Shown one piece after another: positions 52,255 through 60,992 of a DNA stretch of 64,000 nucleotides. Each line of letters opens with the position of its first letter. Position 1 is the stretch's first letter. Source of the DNA: Actinocatenispora rupis (GTDB lineage: Bacteria; Actinomycetota; Actinomycetes; Mycobacteriales; Micromonosporaceae); assembly GCF_016861975.1 (NCBI RefSeq), contig NZ_BOMB01000007.1:62001-126000 (forward strand), read 5' to 3'. The notes beneath the pieces are model-generated. The model had not been told where the DNA came from. It did not search any database and saw only the letters and a program-made list of their open reading frames with translations. A program made the position numbers and the translations under genes.

Positions 52255-52260
52255 TAGCGT
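52255..52260 (+). promoter_or_regulatory. -10 element of a probable leaderless tetR promoter
   Basis: TAGCGT fits TANNNT and ends seven bases before the ATG at 52268. It overlaps the alternative GTG start at 52259, which therefore is unlikely to be on the mRNA. Confidence 0.45.
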
Positions 52261-52267
52261 GCGGCGC

Positions 52268-52969
52268 ATGGCGGCGGACGCGACACGACCGGCCCGGCGG
52301 GGCCGGCCGCGCAAGGAGGAACCCGGGCTCACCGGCCGCGCCGTACTCGACGCCGGCCTCCGCCTCATGGACCGCGACGGCCTCGACGCCGTCACCATGC
52401 GCCGCGTCGCCGCCGAGCTCGACGTCCGCGCCGCCTCCCTCTACCGGTACGTCCGGAACAAGGACGAACTGCTCGCCGCGCTCGCCGACGAACTCTTCGC
52501 CGACCTCGACCTGACCCGCCACGTCCGCGCCGACTGGCCCGCCGCGCTCACCGCCATGGCCCACGACCTCCGCAGGTACCTGCTGGCGCGCCGCGACTCC
52601 GCCCGCCTCATCGCCGGCCGCTTCACCACCGGCCCGCACGGGCTGCGCAACATCGAGGCGCTGCTCGCCGTCCTCCGCGCCGCCGGCCTGTCCGACCACG
52701 ACACCGCCTTCGCCGGGTACGCCTGCGTCACGTCCCTGTTCGGCCTCGTCGCCGCCGAACAGAACAGCGTCGCCGCCGAGGTCGCCGCCGGTACTCCCGC
52801 GCGGGAGTACCTGGACGGGCTGGCCGGGACGCTGCGCGCGATGCCCGCCGACCGGTACCCGAACGTCGTGGCGCTCGCCGACGAACTGACCGCGCCGGAT
52901 CTCGCGCGCCGCTTCGACTTCGCCGTCGAACGCATGGTCGCCGGGATCGCCGACCTCGCCGATCGCTGA
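52268..52969 (+). CDS. TetR family regulator with TetR_C-type ligand domain
   Basis: A 233-residue repressor-type regulator. After a basic arm (ARRGRPRKEEPGL) the helix-turn-helix reads LDAVTMRRVAAELDVRAASLYRYVRNKDEL. The C-terminal half, with AHDLRRYLLARRDSARLIAG and GYACVTSLFGLVAAEQ, resembles the TetR/TetR_C_1 class. ATG at 52268 is preferred because the GTG nine bases earlier overlaps a -10 box. Autorepression and control of the divergent synthetase are likely. Confidence 0.92.
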   Translation: MAADATRPARRGRPRKEEPGLTGRAVLDAGLRLMDRDGLDAVTMRRVAAELDVRAASLYRYVRNKDELLAALADELFADLDLTRHVRADWPAALTAMAHDLRRYLLARRDSARLIAGRFTTGPHGLRNIEALLAVLRAAGLSDHDTAFAGYACVTSLFGLVAAEQNSVAAEVAAGTPAREYLDGLAGTLRAMPADRYPNVVALADELTAPDLARRFDFAVERMVAGIADLADR

Positions 52970-53084
52970 TTTTGCCCCGATTTAGCCGTACGACAACGCT
53001 CGCCAGTCGCAGGCTTCGTTGCCCAGTGTGATCGCACGTGTCCGGAGGGGTGGCACGCGCGGTCCATCACGGCAGAGGAGTGTC

Positions 53085-53894
53085 ATGAACCGACGTACCA
53101 TCCGGCGCGGCCCGGCCACCGCGCGCCTGATCCTGCTGACCGCACTCGGCATCGGCACCGCGCTCGCGGCCGCCGGCTGCGCCGGACCGCACGCGTCCGC
53201 CGCATCCGCCGGGTACGCGGTGACCGCCGACGCGCTGCACCACGCCACGACACCCGGCGACCACCAGGCCGACCCCGCCACCACCGGTACGCTCGTGCAC
53301 CCGGCCGCCCACCACCGGCACGCCGGCGCCCGGTCCGGGCACGCCGGCGCGAAGGCCCGGCACCCGCGCGGGGCGCACCACAACCGTTCCCGCCACCACC
53401 GGAAAACCGCCCACGCCAAGGGATCCCACCACAAAGCAGCGCACGCCCGGCACGGCAAAACCGCCCAGGCCAGGCCGGTCCACGCAACCCCGGCCGCGCA
53501 CGGCACCCGGCACCACGCGGTGCCGGGCCACCGGAAAACCGCCCACGCCGCGCCGGTCCACGCGGTGTCGGGGCACCAGAAAAGCGCCAACGTCGCGCCG
53601 GTCCACGCCACACCGGCGGGCCGCAGTACTCGGAGCCACGCGGTGTCGGGGCACCGGAAAACCGCCCACGGCAAGGGAATCCGTACGGTCCCCGCACGGT
53701 CCGGTACGGCGGGTGCGGGCGCGCACCGTACCGGGGCGCACGTGACGCCGGTGCGGCCGCTGGTCGTGACGGTGCCGACGCTCGGCGGTCCGGTACGCCC
53801 GGACAGCCGGTTCGACGCGGCCGGTCTGCCGGTGGTGCTGCGGTACCGGCCGATGGCGCCGGCCGCCGGGACGATGGCGCCGATGGCGGGCTGA
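53085..53894 (+). CDS. His-rich lipoprotein with internal repeats
   Basis: No family recognised. The protein has 269 residues, a signal peptide and a lipobox LAAAGC (C32). Residues 85-215 are extremely rich in His, Ala, Lys and Arg, with recurring GHRKTAHA, PVHATPA and HAVSGHRKTAHGKG phrases about 20-25 residues apart. The C-terminus (VVTVPTLGGPVRPDSRFDAAG) is more ordered. GAGGAG precedes the ATG. It could bind metal ions or acidic polymers, such as a sulfated glycan or DNA, at the cell surface; this is inference from composition. It ends in a strong terminator before mfd. Confidence 0.75.
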   Translation: MNRRTIRRGPATARLILLTALGIGTALAAAGCAGPHASAASAGYAVTADALHHATTPGDHQADPATTGTLVHPAAHHRHAGARSGHAGAKARHPRGAHHNRSRHHRKTAHAKGSHHKAAHARHGKTAQARPVHATPAAHGTRHHAVPGHRKTAHAAPVHAVSGHQKSANVAPVHATPAGRSTRSHAVSGHRKTAHGKGIRTVPARSGTAGAGAHRTGAHVTPVRPLVVTVPTLGGPVRPDSRFDAAGLPVVLRYRPMAPAAGTMAPMAG

Positions 53895-53902
53895 GCGGTC
53901 CA

Positions 53903-53934
53903 CGCCGCCGGGCGGAACCGTCCGCCCGGCGGCG
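53903..53934 (+). terminator. Hairpin terminator after the His-rich lipoprotein
   Basis: CGCCGCCGGGCGGA and TCCGCCCGGCGGCG form a perfect 14-bp stem with a 4-nt loop, eight bases after the stop codon. Confidence 0.82.
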
Positions 53935-54011
53935 TACGCTGGGGTTCATCAACCCCGGTCCGATCCTGCCCCGGGGCATTTCTGCGTGCACGCCTGTCTG
54001 GGGGAGACACC

Positions 54012-57000
54012 ATGAAGCTCGCCGGCCTGCTGTCCGCTGCGCTCGCCGATCCCGGTCTGCGCCGTGCGCGGGACGCGGCGCGGGCGGAGGGGCCCGCGGC
54101 CGAGGGGCTGGAGTTCACCGCCCCGCCGGCGCTGCGCCCGTTCGTGATCGCCGCGATCGCCGCGGAGTCCACCGCGATCGGCGACACCACCGGGGAGTAC
54201 GCGGGGCGTCCGGTGCTGGCGGTGACCGCGACGGGCCGGGAGGCGGACGATCTGGCGGAGGCGCTGCGGGCGCTGCTGCCGCCGGACACCGTCGTGTCGT
54301 ACCCGGCGTGGGAGACGCTGCCGCACGAGCGGCTGTCGCCGCGCAGCGACACGGTGGCGCGCCGGTTGTCGGTGCTGCGCCGGCTGGCGCACCCGGCGGC
54401 GGACGACCCGACACAGGGCCCGGTCCGGGTGGTGTGCGCGGCGGTGCGTTCGGTGTTGCAGCCGCAGTTGCGCGGGCTGGGCGACCTGGCGCCGGTGGAG
54501 CTGCGGCCGGGTGACGCCGCCGACCTGGAGGACGTGGCGCGCCGCCTCACCGACCTGGCGTACGCGCGGGTCGACATGGTGGGCTCGCGCGGCGAGTTCG
54601 CCGTCCGGGGCGGCATCCTCGACGTGTTCCCGCCGACGGAGGAGCACCCGCTGCGGGTGGAGTTCTGGGGCGACGAGGTGGACGAGATCCGCTCGTTCGC
54701 GGTCGCCGACCAGCGGTCGTTCGAGAAGACGGAGGGCGCGCGGCTGATCGCCGAGCCGTGCCGGGAGCTGCTCCTGACCGACGAGGTACGCGGTGCGGCG
54801 GAGCGGCTCGGCGCGGAGCATCCGGGGCTGGCCGAGATGTGCGAGAAGCTGGCGGAGGGCATCCCGGTCGAGGGGATGGAGTCGCTGACGCCGGCGCTGG
54901 TCGGGCCGGACAGCCTGGAGCTGCTGGTACAGACGATGCCGGCGGGCACGGTGGTGGTGGCGTGCGACCCGGAGCGGATCCGGGCGCGGGCGCACGATCT
55001 GGTGTCCACGTCGGAGGAGTTCCTGGCGGCGTCGTGGGCGGCCGCGGCGGCGGGCGGCGCGACCCCGATCGACCTGAACGCGGCGGCGTTCCACAGCCTC
55101 GCGGACGTACACACGGTGGCGACCGGGCTCGGCATGCCGTGGTGGTCGGTGAGCCCGTTCGGTGTGGTGGAGGCGGATGCGGCGCCGTCCATCGCCGACG
55201 AGCTGGCCGAGATCGACCCCGAACTGGCACCGTCCACTGTGGACATCGCGCCGGTGGACGCGGTGGCGCTCGGCGCGCAACCCGCCCCGCTGTACCACGG
55301 GGACGGTGCGGCGGTGCTGCGCGACGTCCGGCACTGGACCGCCGGTGGGTACGCGGTGGCGCTGGTGTTCGAGGGGCACGGCCCGGCGCAGCGCGCGGTG
55401 GAGCTGTTCCACGAGGCGGACCAGGGCGCCGTCCTCGTCGAGGCGATCCCCGAGCCGCCGGCCCCGCTGTCCCTCCTCGTCGGCACCGGCGGGCTGGAGC
55501 GCGGGTTCGTCGACGACACCGCGAAACTGGTGGTACTGACCGGAAACGACATCACCGGCGGCAAGGGCGCGTCCACCCGCGACATGCGGAAGATGCCGAG
55601 CCGGCGGCGCAACACCATCGACCCGCTGGAGCTGAAGCCGGGCGACTTCGTCGTCCACGAACAGCACGGCATCGGGAAGTACCTGGACATGGTGCGCCGC
55701 ACGGTGAACGGCGCGGAGCGCGAGTACCTGGTGCTGGAGTACGCGGCGAGCAAGCGCGGGCAGCCGGGCGACCAGCTCTTCGTCCCGACCGACCAGCTCG
55801 ACCAGCTCACCCGGTACGTCGGGGGCGAGCACCCGACGCTGCACAAGATGGGCGGCGCCGACTGGCAGAAGGCGAAGTCCCGCGCGCGCAAGGCGGTCAA
55901 GGAGATCGCCGCCGAACTGATCCGGCTGTACGCGGCGCGGCAGAACTCGCCGGGCCATGCGTTCGGCCCGGACACGCCGTGGCAGCGCGAGCTGGAGGAC
56001 GCGTTCCCGTTCGCGGAGACGCCGGACCAGCTGGCGGCCATCGACGAGGTCAAGGCCGACATGCGCAAGCAGTACCCGATGGACCGGTTGATCTGCGGCG
56101 ACGTGGGATACGGCAAGACCGAGATCGCGGTACGCGCGGCGTTCAAGGCGGTGCAGGACGGCAAGCAGGTGGCCGTACTGGTGCCGACCACTTTGCTTGC
56201 GCAGCAACACTTCAACACGTTCTCGGAGCGGATGGCGCAGTTCCCGGTGACGATCCGGACGCTGTCCCGCTTCAACACCGCGGCCGACACCGAGCAGACG
56301 CTGACCGGGATCGCCGACGGTTCCGCCGACATCGTCCTCGGTACGCACCGGCTGCTGTCGTCGAACACCCGGTTCAAGCGCCTCGGCCTGGTGATCGTCG
56401 ACGAGGAGCAGCGGTTCGGCGTCGAGCACAAGGAGTACCTGAAGCAGCTGCGGACGCACGTCGACGTGCTGACCATGTCCGCCACGCCGATCCCGCGCAC
56501 CCTGGAGATGGCGATCACCGGCATCCGCGAGATGTCGGTGATCGCGACGCCGCCGGAGGAGCGGCACCCCGTGCTGACGTTCGTCGGGGCGTACGCGGAC
56601 AAGCAGGTGGCCGCCGCCGTCCGGCGCGAGCTGCTGCGCGACGGCCAGGTCTTCTACCTGCACAACCGGGTCGAGTCGATCGACAAGGCGGCCCGCCGGA
56701 TCCGCGAGCTGGTACCGGAGGCGCGGGTCGCGGTGGCGCACGGCCAGCTCGGCGAGGAGCGGCTGGAGAAGATCATGCTGGACTTCTGGAACCGCGACAT
56801 CGACGTGCTCGTGTGTACGACGATCGTCGAGTCCGGCATCGACATCCCGAACGCCAACACCCTCATCGTCGAACGGGCCGACATGCTCGGTCTGTCGCAG
56901 CTGCACCAGATCCGGGGCCGGGTCGGCCGCGGCCGCGAGCGCGCGTACGCCTACTTCCTGTACCCGGGGGAGAAGCCGCTGACCGAGCAGGCGCACGAGC

Positions 57001-57686
57001 GGCTGGCCACCATCGCGCAGCACACCGAGCTGGGCGCCGGCATGTTCGTGGCGATGAAGGACCTGGAGATCCGCGGCGCCGGGAACCTGCTGGGGGGACA
57101 GCAGTCGGGCCACATCGAGGGCGTCGGCTTCGACCTGTACGTGCGGATGGTCGGCGAGGCGGTGCAGGCGTTCAAGGGAGGCAATCAGGAGGAGCTCGAC
57201 CATGCTTCCAGCGTCAAGGTCGACCTGCCGATCGACGCGCACCTGCCGCACGACTACATCTCCGTCGAGCGGCTGCGGCTGGAGGTGTACCGCAAGCTCG
57301 CCGAGGTACGCGACGAGGCCGCGCTCGACGAGGTGCGCGCCGAGCTGACCGACCGGTACGGGGAGATCCCGACGCCGGTGGAGAACCTGCTGCAGGTGGC
57401 GCGGTTCCGTTTGCTGGCACGGAGTTACGGGCTGACGGACGTGTCGCTCCAGGGCCGGCACGTGCGGTTCTCGCCGATGCCGCTGCCGGAGTCGAAGCAG
57501 CTCCGGCTGAAGCGGCTCTACCCGGACGCGACGTACAAGCCGAACCTGGATACGGTCAGCGTCAACCGTCCGTCGACCCGCCGGGTCGGTGGCGAGCCGA
57601 TGCGCGACATCGCCCTGCTGAACTGGTGCGGCGAACTGATCACGTCGCTGCTCGACGTACCGGCCCCCGCCGCCACCACGTCCTGA
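54012..57686 (+). CDS. mfd: Transcription-repair coupling factor
   Basis: Mfd displaces RNA polymerase stalled at lesions and recruits UvrA. The UvrB-like N-terminal modules cover about 1-450, and the CarD-like RNA polymerase-interacting domain begins near 540 (LKPGDFVVHEQHGIGKYLDM). The RecG-like motor has GDVGYGKTE near 696 and VIVDEEQRFGVEHKE near 797. The C-terminal TRCF domain follows, with a usual GRVGRGRERAYAY relay before it. 1224 residues is normal. GGGGGAG precedes the ATG. A Ser-Thr-Val-Asp palindrome copy is at 55232. Confidence 0.97.
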   Translation: MKLAGLLSAALADPGLRRARDAARAEGPAAEGLEFTAPPALRPFVIAAIAAESTAIGDTTGEYAGRPVLAVTATGREADDLAEALRALLPPDTVVSYPAWETLPHERLSPRSDTVARRLSVLRRLAHPAADDPTQGPVRVVCAAVRSVLQPQLRGLGDLAPVELRPGDAADLEDVARRLTDLAYARVDMVGSRGEFAVRGGILDVFPPTEEHPLRVEFWGDEVDEIRSFAVADQRSFEKTEGARLIAEPCRELLLTDEVRGAAERLGAEHPGLAEMCEKLAEGIPVEGMESLTPALVGPDSLELLVQTMPAGTVVVACDPERIRARAHDLVSTSEEFLAASWAAAAAGGATPIDLNAAAFHSLADVHTVATGLGMPWWSVSPFGVVEADAAPSIADELAEIDPELAPSTVDIAPVDAVALGAQPAPLYHGDGAAVLRDVRHWTAGGYAVALVFEGHGPAQRAVELFHEADQGAVLVEAIPEPPAPLSLLVGTGGLERGFVDDTAKLVVLTGNDITGGKGASTRDMRKMPSRRRNTIDPLELKPGDFVVHEQHGIGKYLDMVRRTVNGAEREYLVLEYAASKRGQPGDQLFVPTDQLDQLTRYVGGEHPTLHKMGGADWQKAKSRARKAVKEIAAELIRLYAARQNSPGHAFGPDTPWQRELEDAFPFAETPDQLAAIDEVKADMRKQYPMDRLICGDVGYGKTEIAVRAAFKAVQDGKQVAVLVPTTLLAQQHFNTFSERMAQFPVTIRTLSRFNTAADTEQTLTGIADGSADIVLGTHRLLSSNTRFKRLGLVIVDEEQRFGVEHKEYLKQLRTHVDVLTMSATPIPRTLEMAITGIREMSVIATPPEERHPVLTFVGAYADKQVAAAVRRELLRDGQVFYLHNRVESIDKAARRIRELVPEARVAVAHGQLGEERLEKIMLDFWNRDIDVLVCTTIVESGIDIPNANTLIVERADMLGLSQLHQIRGRVGRGRERAYAYFLYPGEKPLTEQAHERLATIAQHTELGAGMFVAMKDLEIRGAGNLLGGQQSGHIEGVGFDLYVRMVGEAVQAFKGGNQEELDHASSVKVDLPIDAHLPHDYISVERLRLEVYRKLAEVRDEAALDEVRAELTDRYGEIPTPVENLLQVARFRLLARSYGLTDVSLQGRHVRFSPMPLPESKQLRLKRLYPDATYKPNLDTVSVNRPSTRRVGGEPMRDIALLNWCGELITSLLDVPAPAATTS

Positions 57687-57753
57687 CCGCCGCCGGCCGG
57701 CCTTTCTGCGGCGTTCGCCGGGCACGTGCCGGTGGCGTCGCGGACGGCGCCGG

Positions 57754-58776
57754 TCACGCCGGTGGGGCGACCAGGCGGCGGGCCAGCGCGGCGGGCGTGC
57801 ACCAGTCGACCGGGGCCGGCCCCGGCCGGGCGGTACGGATCGCGTCGGCGAGCGCGGCGGTCCGCGCGTCCGCGTCGACGGTCGTGACGAGGCCGAGCGC
57901 GGCGAACCGCTCGGCGTGCAGCCGGTCCACCGGGTTCGGCCCGCCCGTCACCGCCACCGTCGGTACGCCGGCGGCGACCAGCTCGGACAGCGCGCCGAAC
58001 GTGGCGTTCGCGACGACCACGTCGGCGGCCCGGTGGTACGGGGCGGGATCGTCGACCGCGGTCGGCCCGGACAGTACGAGGAGTCGCGCGTGGCGTACCG
58101 GCAGGGCGGCGCGGACCCGGGCGGGCAGCGCGCCGAGCCGGTCCCGGTTGTGCGTCGTGACCGCGCCGGTCGTCACGACCACCACGTACTCCGCCGGGTC
58201 GAGGCCGAGCTGTCGCCGCGCCGCCGGCCGGTCCCCCGGGTACGGCTCGGCCACCGGGCCGGTGAACTCGACCCGGTCGGCGAGCGCCGCAGGGACGTCG
58301 TGCGCGGCGGCGAGATCCAGCAGTACCAGGCGGTCCGGGGTGGCGAGCAGCGCGTCCCGGTCGGGCGCCCCGATCTCGGCGAAGAACCAGTGGGTGAGCA
58401 GCACGCACGGCAGGCCGAGCGCGCGGCACAGCGACGGCGCGGCGAAGATCTCGTGCGCGACGACGAGATCGGTGCCGCGCCGGCCCCGCAGGTACGCGAG
58501 GACGCGGAGCGCGGCGGTCGGATCCTGGTCGTGCAGGTCGTCGATGCCGAGGTCGGCGCAGTCGACGCCGCGCCGGGTGCAGTGGTCCAGGCCGCTGCCG
58601 TACGAGGCGAGCCGGACCTCGGCGCCGAGCGTCCGCAACGCCGCCGCCACCCGTACGTCGGTGGCGGCGTGGCCGTGCCCGTGCCCGCGGGACAGGTACT
58701 CGATGCGCGTGGTCGTTCCCTTCGACGCCGGGCGTCGCCGCACGGCGCGCGGCTGAAACGCACACTTTTTGGACAT
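57754..58776 (-). CDS. GT-B glycosyltransferase (MurG/UDP-glucuronosyltransferase-like)
   Basis: A protein of up to 340 residues with a GT-B fold. The N-terminal acceptor domain starts at TTRIEYLSRGHGHGHA (about residue 21), and the C-terminal nucleotide-sugar domain has YHRAADVVVANATFGALSELVAAGVPTVAVTG split around AADVVVANATFGALSE. The start is uncertain: the ATG at 58776 lies at the tip of the left arm of a 22-bp inverted repeat. It follows the lasso precursor in the same direction, so it could glycosylate the peptide, but it may instead be an unrelated cell-wall gene. Confidence 0.8.
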   Translation of the reverse strand: MSKKCAFQPRAVRRRPASKGTTTRIEYLSRGHGHGHAATDVRVAAALRTLGAEVRLASYGSGLDHCTRRGVDCADLGIDDLHDQDPTAALRVLAYLRGRRGTDLVVAHEIFAAPSLCRALGLPCVLLTHWFFAEIGAPDRDALLATPDRLVLLDLAAAHDVPAALADRVEFTGPVAEPYPGDRPAARRQLGLDPAEYVVVVTTGAVTTHNRDRLGALPARVRAALPVRHARLLVLSGPTAVDDPAPYHRAADVVVANATFGALSELVAAGVPTVAVTGGPNPVDRLHAERFAALGLVTTVDADARTAALADAIRTARPGPAPVDWCTPAALARRLVAPPA

Positions 58777-58828
58777 TGTTCAACTGTGTCATTGTCCAAC
58801 TGTCGAACAATGACACAGTTGAACAATG
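58774..58828. repeat. 22-bp perfect inverted repeat upstream of the glycosyltransferase
   Basis: The arms 58774-58795 and 58807-58828 are exact reverse complements, with an 11-base spacer. Each outer half carries the phrase CATTGTTCAACTGT, and a near copy, CATTGTCCAACTGT, spans 58790-58803. The element is AT-rich beside DNA of very high GC. It lacks a U tract on either strand, so a protein-binding operator is more likely than a terminator. Confidence 0.9.
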
Positions 58829-58896
58829 TGGCCGAGCGTAATCGTTCAGCTCGGTCAGGGCCGGGGGCTCCCCGACGGGAACCCCCGGCGGCGCGG

Positions 58897-59019
58897 TCAG
58901 CACCACCAGCATGCGGTGGCGTCACCGCAGTCGGGTACCAGTTCACCCTTCACCAGGGTCTCGGCGTTGCCCAGCAGTACGAGCTGCGGGGTTTCGTAGG
59001 TCTCCTCCTGCTCCTCCAT
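58897..59019 (-). CDS. Lasso peptide precursor (leader plus core)
   Basis: A 40-residue peptide found by reading the minus strand after the cyclase gene. The leader has YETPQLVLLGNAETLVK, matching the YxxPxLxxxG lasso leader pattern that the B1 protein binds. By leader spacing the core is GELVPDCGDATACWWC. Gly1 and Asp9 could form a 9-residue ring, with Cys7, Cys13 and Cys16 available for disulfides. The usual Thr at -2 is Val here. If Thr at -2 is required, the core would start VKGELVPD with an 8-residue ring to Asp8. GGGAGGTGACCACG precedes the ATG. It overlaps the 3' end of the cyclase frame by 77 bases. Confidence 0.88.
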   Translation of the reverse strand: MEEQEETYETPQLVLLGNAETLVKGELVPDCGDATACWWC

Positions 59020-60916
59020 CGTGGTCACCTCCCTCCGTGCTCGTCGTCCGGTGGCGCAACCACAGTTCCAGGACGACCAGCGCGGTGAGGTGGCCGATGT
59101 TCTGCCACTGACCCATCCGCGCGGCGCGCAGGTCCCGGAGTACCGGGTCGCGGTCGACGAGGCCGCGTTCGGCGACCTGCAGGCGGCCGTCGCCGAGGAT
59201 CCGCGGCCATTCCCGGCGCAGTCCCTCGGCGGCGGACACGCTCAACGAAGCCTTCGTACGACGGGCGAGGATGCCGGCGGGCAGCACGTCGCGCGCCGCC
59301 TCCCGGAGTACGAGCTTAGTGATGCGGGTACCGTCGGCGACCCGCAGCTTGTGCTCGCCCGGTACGGACAGCGCGAGTTCGACGACGCGCCGGTCGTAGA
59401 ACGGCATCCGCAGGTCCAGCCCGCGCGGGTGGAACACCCCGTCGTTGAGTACGGGTGCGACGGACGCGGCGCGGATCCACGCCAGCTCGTGCGCCCGCGA
59501 CACCGGCCGTACGCCGAGGGTGGTGGTGTCGCGCCAGATCCGCTCGACCGCGGCGCGCCGGCGCGGGTCCGGCGTCACCCAGGGCGGCGCCGGCGGCCGG
59601 TACCAGTAGCGGTCGAGGTCGTCGGAGCCGCCGTCCCAGCGGATGCCGACCTGGCCGAGCAGCGGGCCGAGCGCGAGCTTGCGCAGCGCGGAGGAGTACG
59701 TGCGGTTCTTGAGGCCGGCGAGTTCTCGGCCGCGGCGCCAGGTGGCGGCGAGCCGGCCGCGGCGTACCAGGTCGGCGAGGAAGTGTTCGCTGCCCGCCCA
59801 CAGCTCGTCGCCGCCGTGCCCGAACAGCACCGTCGTACACCCGGAATCCGTTGCGGCGTCGGCGAATCCGCGCGTCTCCGCGTACGCCGACCAGCTCACG
59901 AACGGTTCGTCCGGCACGGGCGCCGCCCCGCCCGGCGCGATGTCCTGGAAGTGCCAGCAGGCCGCGCCGTCCACGTCGACGGCGGTGACACCGAAGCGTT
60001 CCTCCGCCATCCGCCGGTACGCCCGCTCGTCGGCCTCGGTGCCCTCCCCGAACGCCAGCGACATCGCCGCGAACCCGGGCGCCGGCAGCCGGCCCGCGTC
60101 GGCGAGCCCGGCGACGAGACCGGTGACGGTGGACGAGTCGAGCCCGCCGGACAGCGTGCACATGACCTTCCCTGCCGACCGGCTCTGCGCGCGGACCGCG
60201 GTGGCGAGCGTGGCGCGCAGCTCCTCGCCCAGTTCGGCGACCGGTCCGCGGCGCTCGGGCAGGTCCTCGGGCCGCCAGTACCGCCAGGTGCGGGGGTGGC
60301 CGTCCGGCGCGACCGTCAGCGCTTCACCGCGCAGCAGCCGGTGCACCCCGGCGTACGCGGTGCGGTCGGACTGCAGCGGCGCGCCGGTCGGCAGGCACAG
60401 CGACGCGAGCAGGTAGTCGTCGTCCAGGTCGGCCCCGGGAGTACCGGCGAGGACCTGGCGGACGGTGGACGCGACGACGACCGTACCGGCGCGCGCGGAC
60501 CAGAACAGCGTCCGGGACGCCAGGTGGTCGACCGCCCCGAACAGCCGGTCGCCGTCCCACACCAGCAGCGCGAACGAGCCGATCAGGTGCGTCGGGCACG
60601 CCGTACCCCACCGCCGGTACGCCGCTGCCACCAGCCGCGCGTCGGTCACCGGCCGGCGCGGGTGGACGCCGAGCACCGCGCGCAGTTCGGCGGGGTTGTC
60701 GAGCCGCCCCGCGAACGCGACCCGCAGCCCGTCCGCCGTCACCGGCTGCGCCTCGATCGTGTCCTCCGGCGTGGCGGGCAGTACCGCCGCACCGAGCCCG
60801 CAGGGCCCGTCGACCGCCGCCCCCGTCGCCAGGCTCCCCGGGTACCGGCCGGGCGCGGTGACGCGGTCGAGCAGCGCCGCGGGATCCCGGGCGAGTACGG
60901 CGGCGATCGTGCTCAA
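58943..60916 (-). CDS. Lasso peptide cyclase (asparagine synthase-related)
   Basis: Asparagine synthetase B homologue of 657 residues that would activate the core Asp as an AMP ester and form the macrolactam. The N-terminal glutaminase-like domain (1 to about 200) lacks a Cys at position 2, as expected for a cyclase. The synthetase domain has the PP-loop VMCTLSGGLDSSTVTGL near 253-270 and RGLDLRMPFYDRRVVELAL later. TTG start with AAGGGGTGGG upstream. The last 26 codons run out of frame through the precursor gene and have no family resemblance. Confidence 0.9.
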   Translation of the reverse strand: MSTIAAVLARDPAALLDRVTAPGRYPGSLATGAAVDGPCGLGAAVLPATPEDTIEAQPVTADGLRVAFAGRLDNPAELRAVLGVHPRRPVTDARLVAAAYRRWGTACPTHLIGSFALLVWDGDRLFGAVDHLASRTLFWSARAGTVVVASTVRQVLAGTPGADLDDDYLLASLCLPTGAPLQSDRTAYAGVHRLLRGEALTVAPDGHPRTWRYWRPEDLPERRGPVAELGEELRATLATAVRAQSRSAGKVMCTLSGGLDSSTVTGLVAGLADAGRLPAPGFAAMSLAFGEGTEADERAYRRMAEERFGVTAVDVDGAACWHFQDIAPGGAAPVPDEPFVSWSAYAETRGFADAATDSGCTTVLFGHGGDELWAGSEHFLADLVRRGRLAATWRRGRELAGLKNRTYSSALRKLALGPLLGQVGIRWDGGSDDLDRYWYRPPAPPWVTPDPRRRAAVERIWRDTTTLGVRPVSRAHELAWIRAASVAPVLNDGVFHPRGLDLRMPFYDRRVVELALSVPGEHKLRVADGTRITKLVLREAARDVLPAGILARRTKASLSVSAAEGLRREWPRILGDGRLQVAERGLVDRDPVLRDLRAARMGQWQNIGHLTALVVLELWLRHRTTSTEGGDHDGGAGGDLRNPAARTAGQRRDPGEG

Positions 60917-60992
60917 CGGCCCACCCCTTCAGCTCACGGCGGTCAACAGGTCACACGTCGGCACGGCACGGCCGGCACGTCTCGGTCGGCGG

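Noticed and set aside
58774-58828. The 22-bp inverted repeat as an intrinsic terminator
   Set aside because: No U tract follows on either strand, and the half-sites are themselves repeated, which fits protein binding better.
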